Below, one piece after another: positions 42,191-49,534 of a stretch of DNA of 64,000 nt (its first letter is position 1; every line of letters starts with the position of its first letter). Source of the stretch: Embleya scabrispora DSM 41855 (GTDB lineage: Bacteria > Actinomycetota > Actinomycetes > Streptomycetales > Streptomycetaceae); the NCBI RefSeq assembly GCF_000372745.1, contig NZ_KB889697.1:1-64000 (forward strand). Direction: 5' to 3'. The notes under the pieces are model-generated. The model was given only the letters and a program-made list of their open reading frames with translations, was not told the DNA's origin and did not search any database. The position numbers and the translations under genes are program-made.

Positions 42191-43474
42191 GTGAGCGATA
42201 CCGACAGCGGGCCCACCGGCGAGCCGACCGACCGACCCACCCGCGAGCCGGTCCGCGACCTTGCCGACGGGTCGGGTGCGGAGGCGATCGACGCGGCGGA
42301 GATCCGGCGCCGGGTGGCGGAACTGGTCGCGGCGCACGATCCGACCACGATGTCCTCGGTCGAGTTCCTGGGGCACCGGTTCGACGCGGGCCTGGCCTGG
42401 GTGCACTTCCCGGTCGGGTGCGGCGGTCTGGGCGCCTCGCGGGCGTTGCAGCAGGTGATCGAGAGCGCGTTGATCGCGGCCGGCGCGAAGGCGGCCGGTG
42501 GGTACCGCAATCCGATCGGCCTGGGGATGGGCGCGCCCACCATCGCCGCGCACGGCAGTGCACAACTGCGGGCCGAGTTGTTGCGCCCGCTGTGGACCGG
42601 CGAGGAGATCTGGTGTCAGCTCTTCAGCGAGCCCGGCGCGGGGTCGGACCTGGCGGGCCTGGCCACCCGCGCGGTACGCGAGGGTGACGGCGACTGGATC
42701 GTCAACGGCCAGAAGGTGTGGACCTCGCTCGCACACAAGGCGCGCTGGGCGATGCTGCTCGCCCGCACCGACCCGGACCTGCCCAAGCACCAGGGGCTGA
42801 CCTACTTCTTCCTGGACATGACCTCACCCGGCGTCGAGGTGCGGCCGCTGCGCCAGGCCACCGGGCAGGCGGAGTTCAACGAGGTGTTCCTGACCGACGT
42901 GCGGATCCCGGACACGCACCGCGTGGGCGAGGTGGGCCAGGGCTGGGCGGTGTCGAACACGACGCTGATGAACGAGCGGGTCGCCATCGGCGGCGCGGCG
43001 ACCGCACGCGAGGCGGACGCGATCGGCGCGGTGGCGCGGATGTGGCGCGACCGGCCGGAGCTGCGCACCCCCGGGCTGCACGACCGGCTGCTGCGGGCCT
43101 GGGTGGAGTGCGAGGTGGCCCGGTTGGGCAACGAGCGCATCCGCCAGCAGCTCGCCGCCGGTACGCCGGGCCCGGAGGGGTCGGCGGCCAAGATCGCCTA
43201 TGCCCGGCTCAACCAGGACGTCACCCGGTTGTGGCTGGAGCTGGCCGGCGAGGAGGGGCTCGGCTACGACGAATGGGCGATGCGCCGCAGCGAGTTGGGG
43301 CAGGCCGCGCTCGGCGCGCGGGTGCCGGGTTACTACTACCTGCGGGCCAAGGGCAATTCGATCGAGGGCGGCACGTCCGAGGTGCTGCGCAACGTGATCG
43401 CGGACCGGGTGCTGGATTTGCCGCGCGAGCCGCGTACCGACACCAAGGTGCCGTGGAAGGAGATGCCCCGGTGA
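42191..43474 (+). CDS. Acyl-CoA dehydrogenase, FAD-binding subunit of a probable heteromeric enzyme
   Basis: A 427-residue acyl-CoA dehydrogenase with the complete flavin signature CQLFSEPGAGSDLAGL and the C-terminal KGNSIEGGTSEVLRNVIADRVL. The N-terminal alpha domain is short and diverged (FDAGLAWVHFPVGCGGLGA). Its stop overlaps the start of a second dehydrogenase-like gene (GTGA), as in mycobacterial FadE pairs that form alpha2beta2 enzymes for steroid or branched acyl chains. The GTG at 42191 (SDTDSG) is my choice of start; an ATG at 42134 preceded by GAGG is possible. A TAGCAT element at 42092-42097 may be the -10 box. Confidence 0.88.
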   Translation: MSDTDSGPTGEPTDRPTREPVRDLADGSGAEAIDAAEIRRRVAELVAAHDPTTMSSVEFLGHRFDAGLAWVHFPVGCGGLGASRALQQVIESALIAAGAKAAGGYRNPIGLGMGAPTIAAHGSAQLRAELLRPLWTGEEIWCQLFSEPGAGSDLAGLATRAVREGDGDWIVNGQKVWTSLAHKARWAMLLARTDPDLPKHQGLTYFFLDMTSPGVEVRPLRQATGQAEFNEVFLTDVRIPDTHRVGEVGQGWAVSNTTLMNERVAIGGAATAREADAIGAVARMWRDRPELRTPGLHDRLLRAWVECEVARLGNERIRQQLAAGTPGPEGSAAKIAYARLNQDVTRLWLELAGEEGLGYDEWAMRRSELGQAALGARVPGYYYLRAKGNSIEGGTSEVLRNVIADRVLDLPREPRTDTKVPWKEMPR

Positions 43475-44616
43475 GCGAACCCGGTATCCCCTCGCTGCTG
43501 TACGGCGAGGTCGAGGAGGACCTGCGCGCGACGCTGCGCGAGCTGCTGCGGGATCGGTGCGCGTGGCACGAGGTGCTGGCGCGAATCGACACCGAGGAGG
43601 CGTACGACGAGGGTCTGTGGAAGGCGGTCGCGGCCGAGCTGGGCCTGGCCGGGCTGTTGATCCCGGAGGAGTTCGGTGGGGCCGGGGCCGGGCCGCGGGA
43701 GGTCGCGGTGGCGCTGGAGGAGTTGGGCCGCGCGGTGGCGCCGGTGCCGTTCCTGGCCAGCGCGGTGCTGGCCACGTCGGCGCTGCTGGCCTGCCCGGCG
43801 GGCGAGGCGCGCGACGCGGCGCTGCGCGCACTCGCGGACGGCACCCGGACCGCGACCCTGGCGGTGACCGCGAGCACGTGGCCGGGGGCGAGCTTCCCGC
43901 TGTCGGTGACGGGTGCCCGGGACGCGGACGACCTGGTGCTGACCGGCGCGGTGACCGGGGTATTGGCCGCGGATCGGGCCGAGTTGCTGGTGGTTCCGGT
44001 GGTCGTGGCCGGCGAGCCGCAGCTGGCCCTGGTGGCGGGCGACGCGGCGAATCTGTCCCGGCGCGCGGTGACCTCGTTGGACGCGACCCGCCCGGTGGGC
44101 GAGTTGACGCTGGATCAGGTCCGCGGCCGGGTGCTGGCCGGGCCGGAGCACGCGGAGGCCGCCCTGGGGCACGCGCTGCGCCAGGGTGCGGCGCTGTCGG
44201 CCTCGGAGCAGCTGGGCGTGGCCGAGCAGGCGTTGGCGGAGGCGGTGGCGTACCTGAAGGTCCGGCACCAGTTCGGCCGGCCGATCGGGTCCTTCCAGGC
44301 GCTGCGGCATCGCGCGGCCGACCTGTGGTCGGACATCGCCGCGGCCCGGGCGGCGGCACGCTACGCGGCGGCGTGTCTGGCCGAGGACTCGGCGGACGCG
44401 CCGGTGGCCACCGCGCTGGCGAAGGCGTACTGCGGCGACGTGGCGGTGCGCGCGGCGGAGGAGTGTGTGCAGATGCACGGCGGGATCGGCTTCACGTGGG
44501 AGCACCCGGCGCACCTGTACCTCAAGCGGGCGATGGCGTCGGCGCTGCTGCTGGGCACCTCGGATCGGCACCGGGCCACGCTGGGCACGCTGGTGGACCT
44601 GCCGCCGGCGATCTGA
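43471..44616 (+). CDS. Acyl-CoA dehydrogenase-like second subunit
   Basis: A 381-residue acyl-CoA dehydrogenase family protein. The N-terminal domain is clear (LGLAGLLIPEEFGGAGAG) and the C-terminal domain has HQFGRPIGSFQALRHRAADL and ECVQMHGGIGFTWEHPAHLYLKR, but the middle domain lacks the usual SEPGxGSD flavin motif. This pattern is that of the partner subunit in heteromeric FadE enzymes, with each active site built from both proteins. It overlaps the upstream gene by four bases (GTGA) and is followed by a strong hairpin, so the pair forms a two-gene operon. Confidence 0.87.
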   Translation: MSEPGIPSLLYGEVEEDLRATLRELLRDRCAWHEVLARIDTEEAYDEGLWKAVAAELGLAGLLIPEEFGGAGAGPREVAVALEELGRAVAPVPFLASAVLATSALLACPAGEARDAALRALADGTRTATLAVTASTWPGASFPLSVTGARDADDLVLTGAVTGVLAADRAELLVVPVVVAGEPQLALVAGDAANLSRRAVTSLDATRPVGELTLDQVRGRVLAGPEHAEAALGHALRQGAALSASEQLGVAEQALAEAVAYLKVRHQFGRPIGSFQALRHRAADLWSDIAAARAAARYAAACLAEDSADAPVATALAKAYCGDVAVRAAEECVQMHGGIGFTWEHPAHLYLKRAMASALLLGTSDRHRATLGTLVDLPPAI

Positions 44617-44631
44617 GCGACCCCGACACGG

Positions 44632-44665
44632 GTGTGGCCGGCCTCCGCACGGAGGCCGGCCACAC
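44632..44665. terminator. 16-bp palindromic terminator
   Basis: GTGTGGCCGGCCTCCG (44632-44647) and its exact complement at 44650-44665 flank a CA dinucleotide, 15 bases after the dehydrogenase stop. The innermost pairs must open to make a loop. It can serve both this operon and the convergent small gene at 44713. Confidence 0.8.
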
Positions 44666-44712
44666 TCACGTCACTCGCGCACGCGACCGGAAACGGCTTT
44701 CCGAGCACGGCA

Positions 44713-44859
44713 CTAGCTGCGCAACATCAAAATGATCATCACCACCGCGACCGCCATGAGCACGGCCCACACCGCCGTGACGAGACGAAGGCGCTTTCCG
44801 TCCCGGACGACGGGGTTGTCGGTCGGACCGGGGTCCGCCGGTCGCGGGTTGTCGCTCAT
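44713..44859 (-). CDS. Small single-pass membrane protein, 48 residues
   Basis: A short gene encoding 48 residues: a hydrophilic, proline-rich N-terminus (SDNPRPADPGPTDNPV), a basic junction VRDGKRLRLV, and one transmembrane helix to the C-terminus (AVWAVLMAVAVVMIILML) ending RS. GGAGGG lies about ten bases before the ATG at 44859. Good ribosome binding site, plausible topology with a cytoplasmic N-terminus, and placement between two hairpin-bounded units support it as real. I do not recognise a family. It is upstream of nothing obvious and may accompany the branched-chain amino-acid transporter genes, which read in the same direction. Confidence 0.65.
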   Translation of the reverse strand: MSDNPRPADPGPTDNPVVRDGKRLRLVTAVWAVLMAVAVVMIILMLRS

Positions 44860-44957
44860 GTCGTCGCTGCCCTCCACGGGTGCTGCACGCGGCGTCCGTC
44901 CCGTTCAGGATGACACCGCGCGCGGCCCGTTGAGGAGTCCTCGTTCCGGAATGTGTC

Positions 44958-45482
44958 TCAGTGCCCCGCCGGGGTGGTGGGCAACACCGCCGTGGCGTCC
45001 GTGCCCGGCCCCGCGACCGCCGGGGCGGCCTGCGGTGTCTGCTGGGCGGCGATCAGCCGGGCCAGCCAGAACCGCATGAACGTGGACAGCGAGTAGCGGA
45101 TGAAGAGGGCGAACCCGAGCAGCGAGACCGGGATCGCCGACAGACCCAACGTGATCGCGTCGTTCTGGGTCAGGATCAGCGTCGTGCCGTGCGACATGAA
45201 GTAGGCGCCGATGCCCATGACGATCCCGACCAGCATCAGCCCCACGCCCAGCCACATCAGCTGGGTGTCGAGCATGCTCTTGGGCGCACGCAGTTTCAGG
45301 GCACCGACGTCGGCGGTGAACTGCCGGGTCCGATCCTGAGTGGCCGCCGGGATCGCCGCATGGCGCGGGGCGAACGACGGTGGTGGCCCGGCCGTCGGCA
45401 CCCCCTGCGGAACCGTCGGCGGCTCGCCGGCGGGCCTCGCGGGTGCGGGCTGCCCGTCGGCGTTCACGCTGTTCATACTCAT
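44958..45482 (-). CDS. Two-helix membrane protein at the end of the liv operon
   Basis: A 174-residue protein with a Pro/Ala-rich cytoplasmic N-terminus of about 65 residues, then two transmembrane helices (about 74-95 and 108-130) and an Ala-rich tail. The core LGVGLMLVGIVMGIGAYFMSH and LGLSAIPVSLLGFALFIRYSLSTF are distinctive, but I cannot name a family with confidence. The ATG at 45482 has GAGGTGA nine bases upstream. It starts 58 bases after the livF stop in the same direction, so it is probably the last gene of the transporter operon and may be an accessory of the permease; that is inference. Confidence 0.78.
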   Translation of the reverse strand: MSMNSVNADGQPAPARPAGEPPTVPQGVPTAGPPPSFAPRHAAIPAATQDRTRQFTADVGALKLRAPKSMLDTQLMWLGVGLMLVGIVMGIGAYFMSHGTTLILTQNDAITLGLSAIPVSLLGFALFIRYSLSTFMRFWLARLIAAQQTPQAAPAVAGPGTDATAVLPTTPAGH

Positions 45483-45540
45483 CAAGTGGTCACCTCGTGG
45501 GTCGCCGTGAGGTTGGTACGTACCCAACGGCCATGTCCGA

Positions 45541-46284
45541 TCAGCCGCCCAGGTACGCGCTGTGCAGGTCGCCGGCGATCTCGTCCGGAGTGCCGACCTG
45601 AAGGATCCGGCCACCGCTCATGACCGCGGCGAGGTCGGCGACGGCCAGGGCCGTGCGCGCGAACTGCTCGACCAGGAGCACGGTGACACCGGTCTCGGCG
45701 ATCTTGCCGACCACGTCGTACAGCTGGTCGACGACGAGGGGCGCGAGGCCCATCGACAGCTCGTCGAGCAGGATGATGGCCGGGTTGGTGGCGATCGCCC
45801 GGGCGACGGCCAGCATCTGCTGTTCGCCGCCCGACATCGTGCCCGCGGCCTGGGTCCGGCGTTCCTTGAGGCGGGGGAAGATCGGGAAGACCTTCTCCTC
45901 GATCTCCTTGCGGGAGACTCCTCGGTAGGTGGCCATCCACAGGTTTTCGGACACGGTGAGATTGGGGAAGACCCCTCGGCCTTCCGGGATGCTGCACAGG
46001 CCGATCCGGGCCAGGTCCACGGGCGCGGCCCCGGTGACGCACCGCCCGGCGAGGAAGATGTCCCCGCCGGTGGGCTCGTGCAGCCCGGTGATCACCTTGA
46101 GCATCGTGGTCTTGCCGGCTCCGTTGGGGCCCAGGACCGCCATGACCTTGCCGGTGGGCACCGCGAGGTCCACCTTGTGCAGCACCTCGACCTGCTCGTA
46201 CGCGGCGCTGATGCCGCGCAGTTCGAGCAGCGGCGGGGCGCCGGCCGGCCCGGCCGGTCGCGCGTCGGCCACATTCAGCGTCAT
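45541..46284 (-). CDS. livF: Branched-chain amino-acid ABC transporter ATP-binding protein LivF
   Basis: A 247-residue ABC ATPase of the LivF type. After about 18 extra N-terminal residues come LLELRGISAAYEQVEVLH, Walker A GPNGAGKTTMLKVI, Q-loop region IPEGRGVFPNLTVSENL (the LivF hallmark), signature MSGGEQQMLAVARA, Walker B AIILLDELSMGLAP and the switch histidine position in VLLVEQ, where LivF has Gln. It pairs with LivG to drive import of leucine, isoleucine, valine or related solutes. Its start overlaps the livG stop by four bases (ATGA). Confidence 0.95.
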   Translation of the reverse strand: MTLNVADARPAGPAGAPPLLELRGISAAYEQVEVLHKVDLAVPTGKVMAVLGPNGAGKTTMLKVITGLHEPTGGDIFLAGRCVTGAAPVDLARIGLCSIPEGRGVFPNLTVSENLWMATYRGVSRKEIEEKVFPIFPRLKERRTQAAGTMSGGEQQMLAVARAIATNPAIILLDELSMGLAPLVVDQLYDVVGKIAETGVTVLLVEQFARTALAVADLAAVMSGGRILQVGTPDEIAGDLHSAYLGG

Positions 46285-47042
46285 ACGGTCTCCTGCAGGA
46301 CTTCGTCGGCCTCCGCGGCGTCGGCGGTACCGAGGTACGCCGCCTGCACGGCGGCGTTGGTGCGGATCTCGTCGCACGTACCGTTGGCGATTTTTTTGCC
46401 GAAGTCAAGCACGTGCAGTTCGTCGCAGGTACTCATCACCAGATCCATGTCGTGCTCGACCAGCAGCACCGCGACCCCGTCGGCGGCGATCTCGCGCAAC
46501 AACTGGCCGAAGCCGCGCGTCTCCTCATCGTCCTGGCCGGAGGCGGGCTCGTCCAGGAGCAGGATTTTGGGTCGGGACGCCAGCGATCGCGCCAGCTCGA
46601 CCACGCGGCCCTGCCCGGTGGGCAGTTGGTCGGCGCGCACGTGCGCGATCGAGGTCAGGTTGAGTCGGTGCAACAGGCGCGCGGAGGTGTCCTGCGCCGT
46701 TTCCCTGGTACCGCGGTGCAGCCGTCGGTACTGCGCGGCGGCGACCTGGATGTTCTCCCGGACCGTCAACGAGCCGAACAGCTCCAGGCGTTGGAAGGTG
46801 CGGGCCATGCCCAGGCGGGCCCGACGGTAGGGCGCGAGTTTGCTGACGTCGCGTCCGTCCATCCGGACCCGGCCCGAGGACGGCGGCTGGAGGCCGGTGA
46901 TCACGTTGAAGATCGTGGTCTTGCCCGCGCCGTTGGGCCCGATCAGGCCGGTGACCTTGCCCTCGTGGGCCCAGATGTTGACGTTGTTCAGGGCGGTGTG
47001 GCCGCCGAAGCGGACCGTGACGCCCTCGACCTCAAGCCCCAT
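46281..47042 (-). CDS. livG: Branched-chain amino-acid ABC transporter ATP-binding protein LivG
   Basis: A 253-residue ABC ATPase of the LivG type: GLEVEGVTVRFGGHTALNNVN, Walker A GPNGAGKTTIFNVI, ARTFQRLELFGSLTVRENI, Walker B PKILLLDEPASGQ, and the H-loop LVEHDMDLVMSTCDELHVLDFG. The signature motif is diverged, LPTGQGRVVELARSL instead of LSGGQQR, but keeps the central glycine and Gln. The C-terminal extension ends AADEVLQETV. It overlaps the fused permease gene by 11 bases upstream and livF by 4 bases downstream, so all are co-translated. Confidence 0.94.
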   Translation of the reverse strand: MGLEVEGVTVRFGGHTALNNVNIWAHEGKVTGLIGPNGAGKTTIFNVITGLQPPSSGRVRMDGRDVSKLAPYRRARLGMARTFQRLELFGSLTVRENIQVAAAQYRRLHRGTRETAQDTSARLLHRLNLTSIAHVRADQLPTGQGRVVELARSLASRPKILLLDEPASGQDDEETRGFGQLLREIAADGVAVLLVEHDMDLVMSTCDELHVLDFGKKIANGTCDEIRTNAAVQAAYLGTADAAEADEVLQETV

Positions 47043-49260
47043 GACGCGCTCCAGGCAGGGTGGGTGACGGTGTTTCGGCCATCGCGACCGTCGGCAGCGA
47101 GGGCATCGCGATCAGCTTGTCCAGGCCCTCGATGTCGGCGGGCTTGAACCGGTGTCCGTTCAGGCCCAGTCCTTCGGGCTGCTCGGACAGGCCCGGCGGC
47201 AGCTCCTGTTCGGTCCGCGGCGCCTTGAGCATCAGCTCGCCCTTGACCGCGGCCGGGATGCCGATCACCGCGAGCAGGATGCCGATGACGAAGGCCCAGT
47301 TGCCGATCACGTCGGTGAACCGCAGGACGACCAGCACCAGTTGGGCCGCCGCACTGCCCGCCAGGATGAACGGCCGCTGCAGGGCGGGCTCCCATTCCGG
47401 ACGGATCTTGGCGGCGATGAACCCGTTCGGGTTCTTGCCCAGCGCGATGCCGTTGAGGCCGATCAGGATCGTGGTGAGCTGGGCGTAGTCGGGGAAGAGG
47501 TTGGTGATCAGCGGCGTACCCAGGAAGATGCCGGCGAACAGTGCGGCGCCCGGCGAGGTCAGGCCGGCGATCACCATCAGCATCAGCACCGAGAGTCCGG
47601 CGGTGAAGTCGAAGTTGACCGGCGACAGGGTGCCCAGCGCGCCGCCCAGGATGCCGCCGCCGACGCCCGCCATCGCGGCGGAGAGGCCGAAGACGGTGAG
47701 CGTGGTCAGCTTGTGGTTCATCCCGATCGTCGCGCACGCCGCCGGGCTGTCCTTCATGGCCAGCAGCCTGCGGCCGAACTCGCCGCGCCGGATCCACACC
47801 ACCACGAGCGAGGACAGCGCGAAGAAGACCGCGCCGAAGATGAAGTAGGCCCGGTCGGAGGAGATGTCGATGCCCGGCCAGTCGAACCGCTCGAAGTTGA
47901 GCGTGCCGCTGTTGAACAGGTCGATCCTGGTGTCGCCCCAGGTGAACGCGGGCAGTTGGAAGATCCAGCGGTCCAGCATGACCGCGAAGGCGGCGGTGGC
48001 CAGGGCCAGGTAGATCCCGGACAGACGCAGCGCCGGCAGCGCGACCAGCACGCCGATGCCCGCGCAGATCAGCGCGGCCCACAGCAGGCCCAGCGGGTTG
48101 CCGCCGGAGCCCAGGTGCGACACGCAGATCGCGCCGATGCCCGCGAAGCCCAACTGGGCCAGCGACATCTTCCCGGCGTAGCCCACCAGCGGGATCACCG
48201 ACAGGGCGATGATCGCGAAGCCCCACATCTTGGTGCTGGCGAACAGGTCGGCGGCGCCCAGGGTGTTGGCCGCGACCACCGCGCCCGCGATCACCAGGGC
48301 GGCGAAGACGAGCGAGCCGGTCCAGGTCGGGCGGTGGGCGATCTCCCGGGTGCGGGAGGAGGCGTGGCCGCGCAGCCGGGACGTGGGCAGCAGCATGATC
48401 GCCAGGAACAGCACCAGCACCGGCATCGAGTCGGTGAGGCCGGACAGGTAGGGGCCCGCGGTGGGGAACCTGGTCTCGGTGAGGTAGCCCTTGCCGTACT
48501 CGGTGACCAAACCGATGATCATCGCGCCGACGAAGGTCCACGGCAGGCTCTTGAGCCGGCCGATCACCGCCGCGGCGTAGGCGTTGACGATCAGCAGGGT
48601 CAGCGGCAGTGCGGCGAAGGAGAGCTTGGGCGCGATCAGGATGCCCGCGACGGCGGCCAGCATGGTGCCGGTCGCCCAGGCCAGCATGCCGGGCACCTCG
48701 GGACGCGAGCCGTTGAGCACCGCGAGGTTGCGGTCGTCGACGGTGGCGCGCATGGCCACACCGGCGCGGGTGGAGCGCAACAGCACCCACAGGCCGATCG
48801 CGACGATCAGCGCCACGGCCAGGGTGATCAGGTCGTGGTAGGACACCCGCGTGCCGGCCATGTCCACGGACTCGCCGGGGAAGAAGTTGACCACGTTGCG
48901 CGGAGTCTGCGGATCCCAGACCCACATCACCGTGGCGAGCAGGCTCAGCAGCACCGCGACGGTCACCATCAGGCGCGTCGTCTCCGACGTGCCCTCCAGG
49001 CGTCGCATGATGGCGAAGTGCAGGAACACCCCGAATGCCGGGGCCAGGATGCCGAGCACCACGATGATGGACAGCCAGACCGGCCAGCCCCAGTCGAAGT
49101 GCAGTTGCCAGTACGTGAACGCGGCGAGCGCGCCGGTGACGCCGTGGGCGAAGTTGAAGATGCCCGTGGTGGTGTAGGTCAGGGTCAGGCCGCCGGCGGT
49201 GATGGCATAGATGCCGCCGGTGACCAGGCCGCTGATGGTGAGGATGATGAACTCGTGCAC
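47032..49260 (-). CDS. livHM: Fused branched-chain amino-acid ABC permease, LivH-LivM
   Basis: A 742-residue fusion of the two permease subunits usually made separately. Residues 1 to about 295 are LivH-like (LTISGLVTGGIYAITAGGLTLTY, then TTGIFNFAHG) and about 320-650 are LivM-like (LSLAQLGFAGIGAICVSHLG near GYAGKM, ALRLSGIYLALATAAFAVM, and the EAA-type loop GRRLLAMKDSPAACATIGMN). A cytoplasmic C-terminal extension of about 60 residues ends the protein. The GTG at 49260 has GGAGGGC upstream. Together with LivF, LivG and the LivK-type binding protein it forms a full importer for hydrophobic amino acids or short amides. Confidence 0.93.
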   Translation of the reverse strand: MHEFIILTISGLVTGGIYAITAGGLTLTYTTTGIFNFAHGVTGALAAFTYWQLHFDWGWPVWLSIIVVLGILAPAFGVFLHFAIMRRLEGTSETTRLMVTVAVLLSLLATVMWVWDPQTPRNVVNFFPGESVDMAGTRVSYHDLITLAVALIVAIGLWVLLRSTRAGVAMRATVDDRNLAVLNGSRPEVPGMLAWATGTMLAAVAGILIAPKLSFAALPLTLLIVNAYAAAVIGRLKSLPWTFVGAMIIGLVTEYGKGYLTETRFPTAGPYLSGLTDSMPVLVLFLAIMLLPTSRLRGHASSRTREIAHRPTWTGSLVFAALVIAGAVVAANTLGAADLFASTKMWGFAIIALSVIPLVGYAGKMSLAQLGFAGIGAICVSHLGSGGNPLGLLWAALICAGIGVLVALPALRLSGIYLALATAAFAVMLDRWIFQLPAFTWGDTRIDLFNSGTLNFERFDWPGIDISSDRAYFIFGAVFFALSSLVVVWIRRGEFGRRLLAMKDSPAACATIGMNHKLTTLTVFGLSAAMAGVGGGILGGALGTLSPVNFDFTAGLSVLMLMVIAGLTSPGAALFAGIFLGTPLITNLFPDYAQLTTILIGLNGIALGKNPNGFIAAKIRPEWEPALQRPFILAGSAAAQLVLVVLRFTDVIGNWAFVIGILLAVIGIPAAVKGELMLKAPRTEQELPPGLSEQPEGLGLNGHRFKPADIEGLDKLIAMPSLPTVAMAETPSPTLPGARHGA

Positions 49261-49485
49261 GCGCCCTCCGTTCGGGCCGGGCCGTGTCGCGGGGCGATCG
49301 GTCTCGGAGACTGGTGCGGCACGGCTCCTGACAGGTCGTCAGGGCCGCTGGAGCCGTCCCCCCGCCCGGTGCGGGGCGGGAGGACGACGGGTGTCGCCTG
49401 GTCGGGCCGAGCGGGTCGGCGGCCGACGGATTCGGCGGTGATGCGGTGCAGCTCGGCGCTGCGGTTCACTGCTTCGGTGTCACAA

Positions 49486-49513
49486 GGTGGTGCGGTGGTG
49501 CGGTGGTGCGGTG
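49486..49513. repeat. 8-bp tandem repeat between livHM and livK
   Basis: GGTGGTGC is repeated three times without interruption (49486, 49494, 49502), followed by a partial fourth copy. It sits in the 274-base gap between livK and the permease gene, within what should be the transcribed operon spacer, 20 bases from the livK stop. Confidence 0.7.
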
Positions 49514-49534
49514 TCGCTCCGGTGTGCGAGCGGC

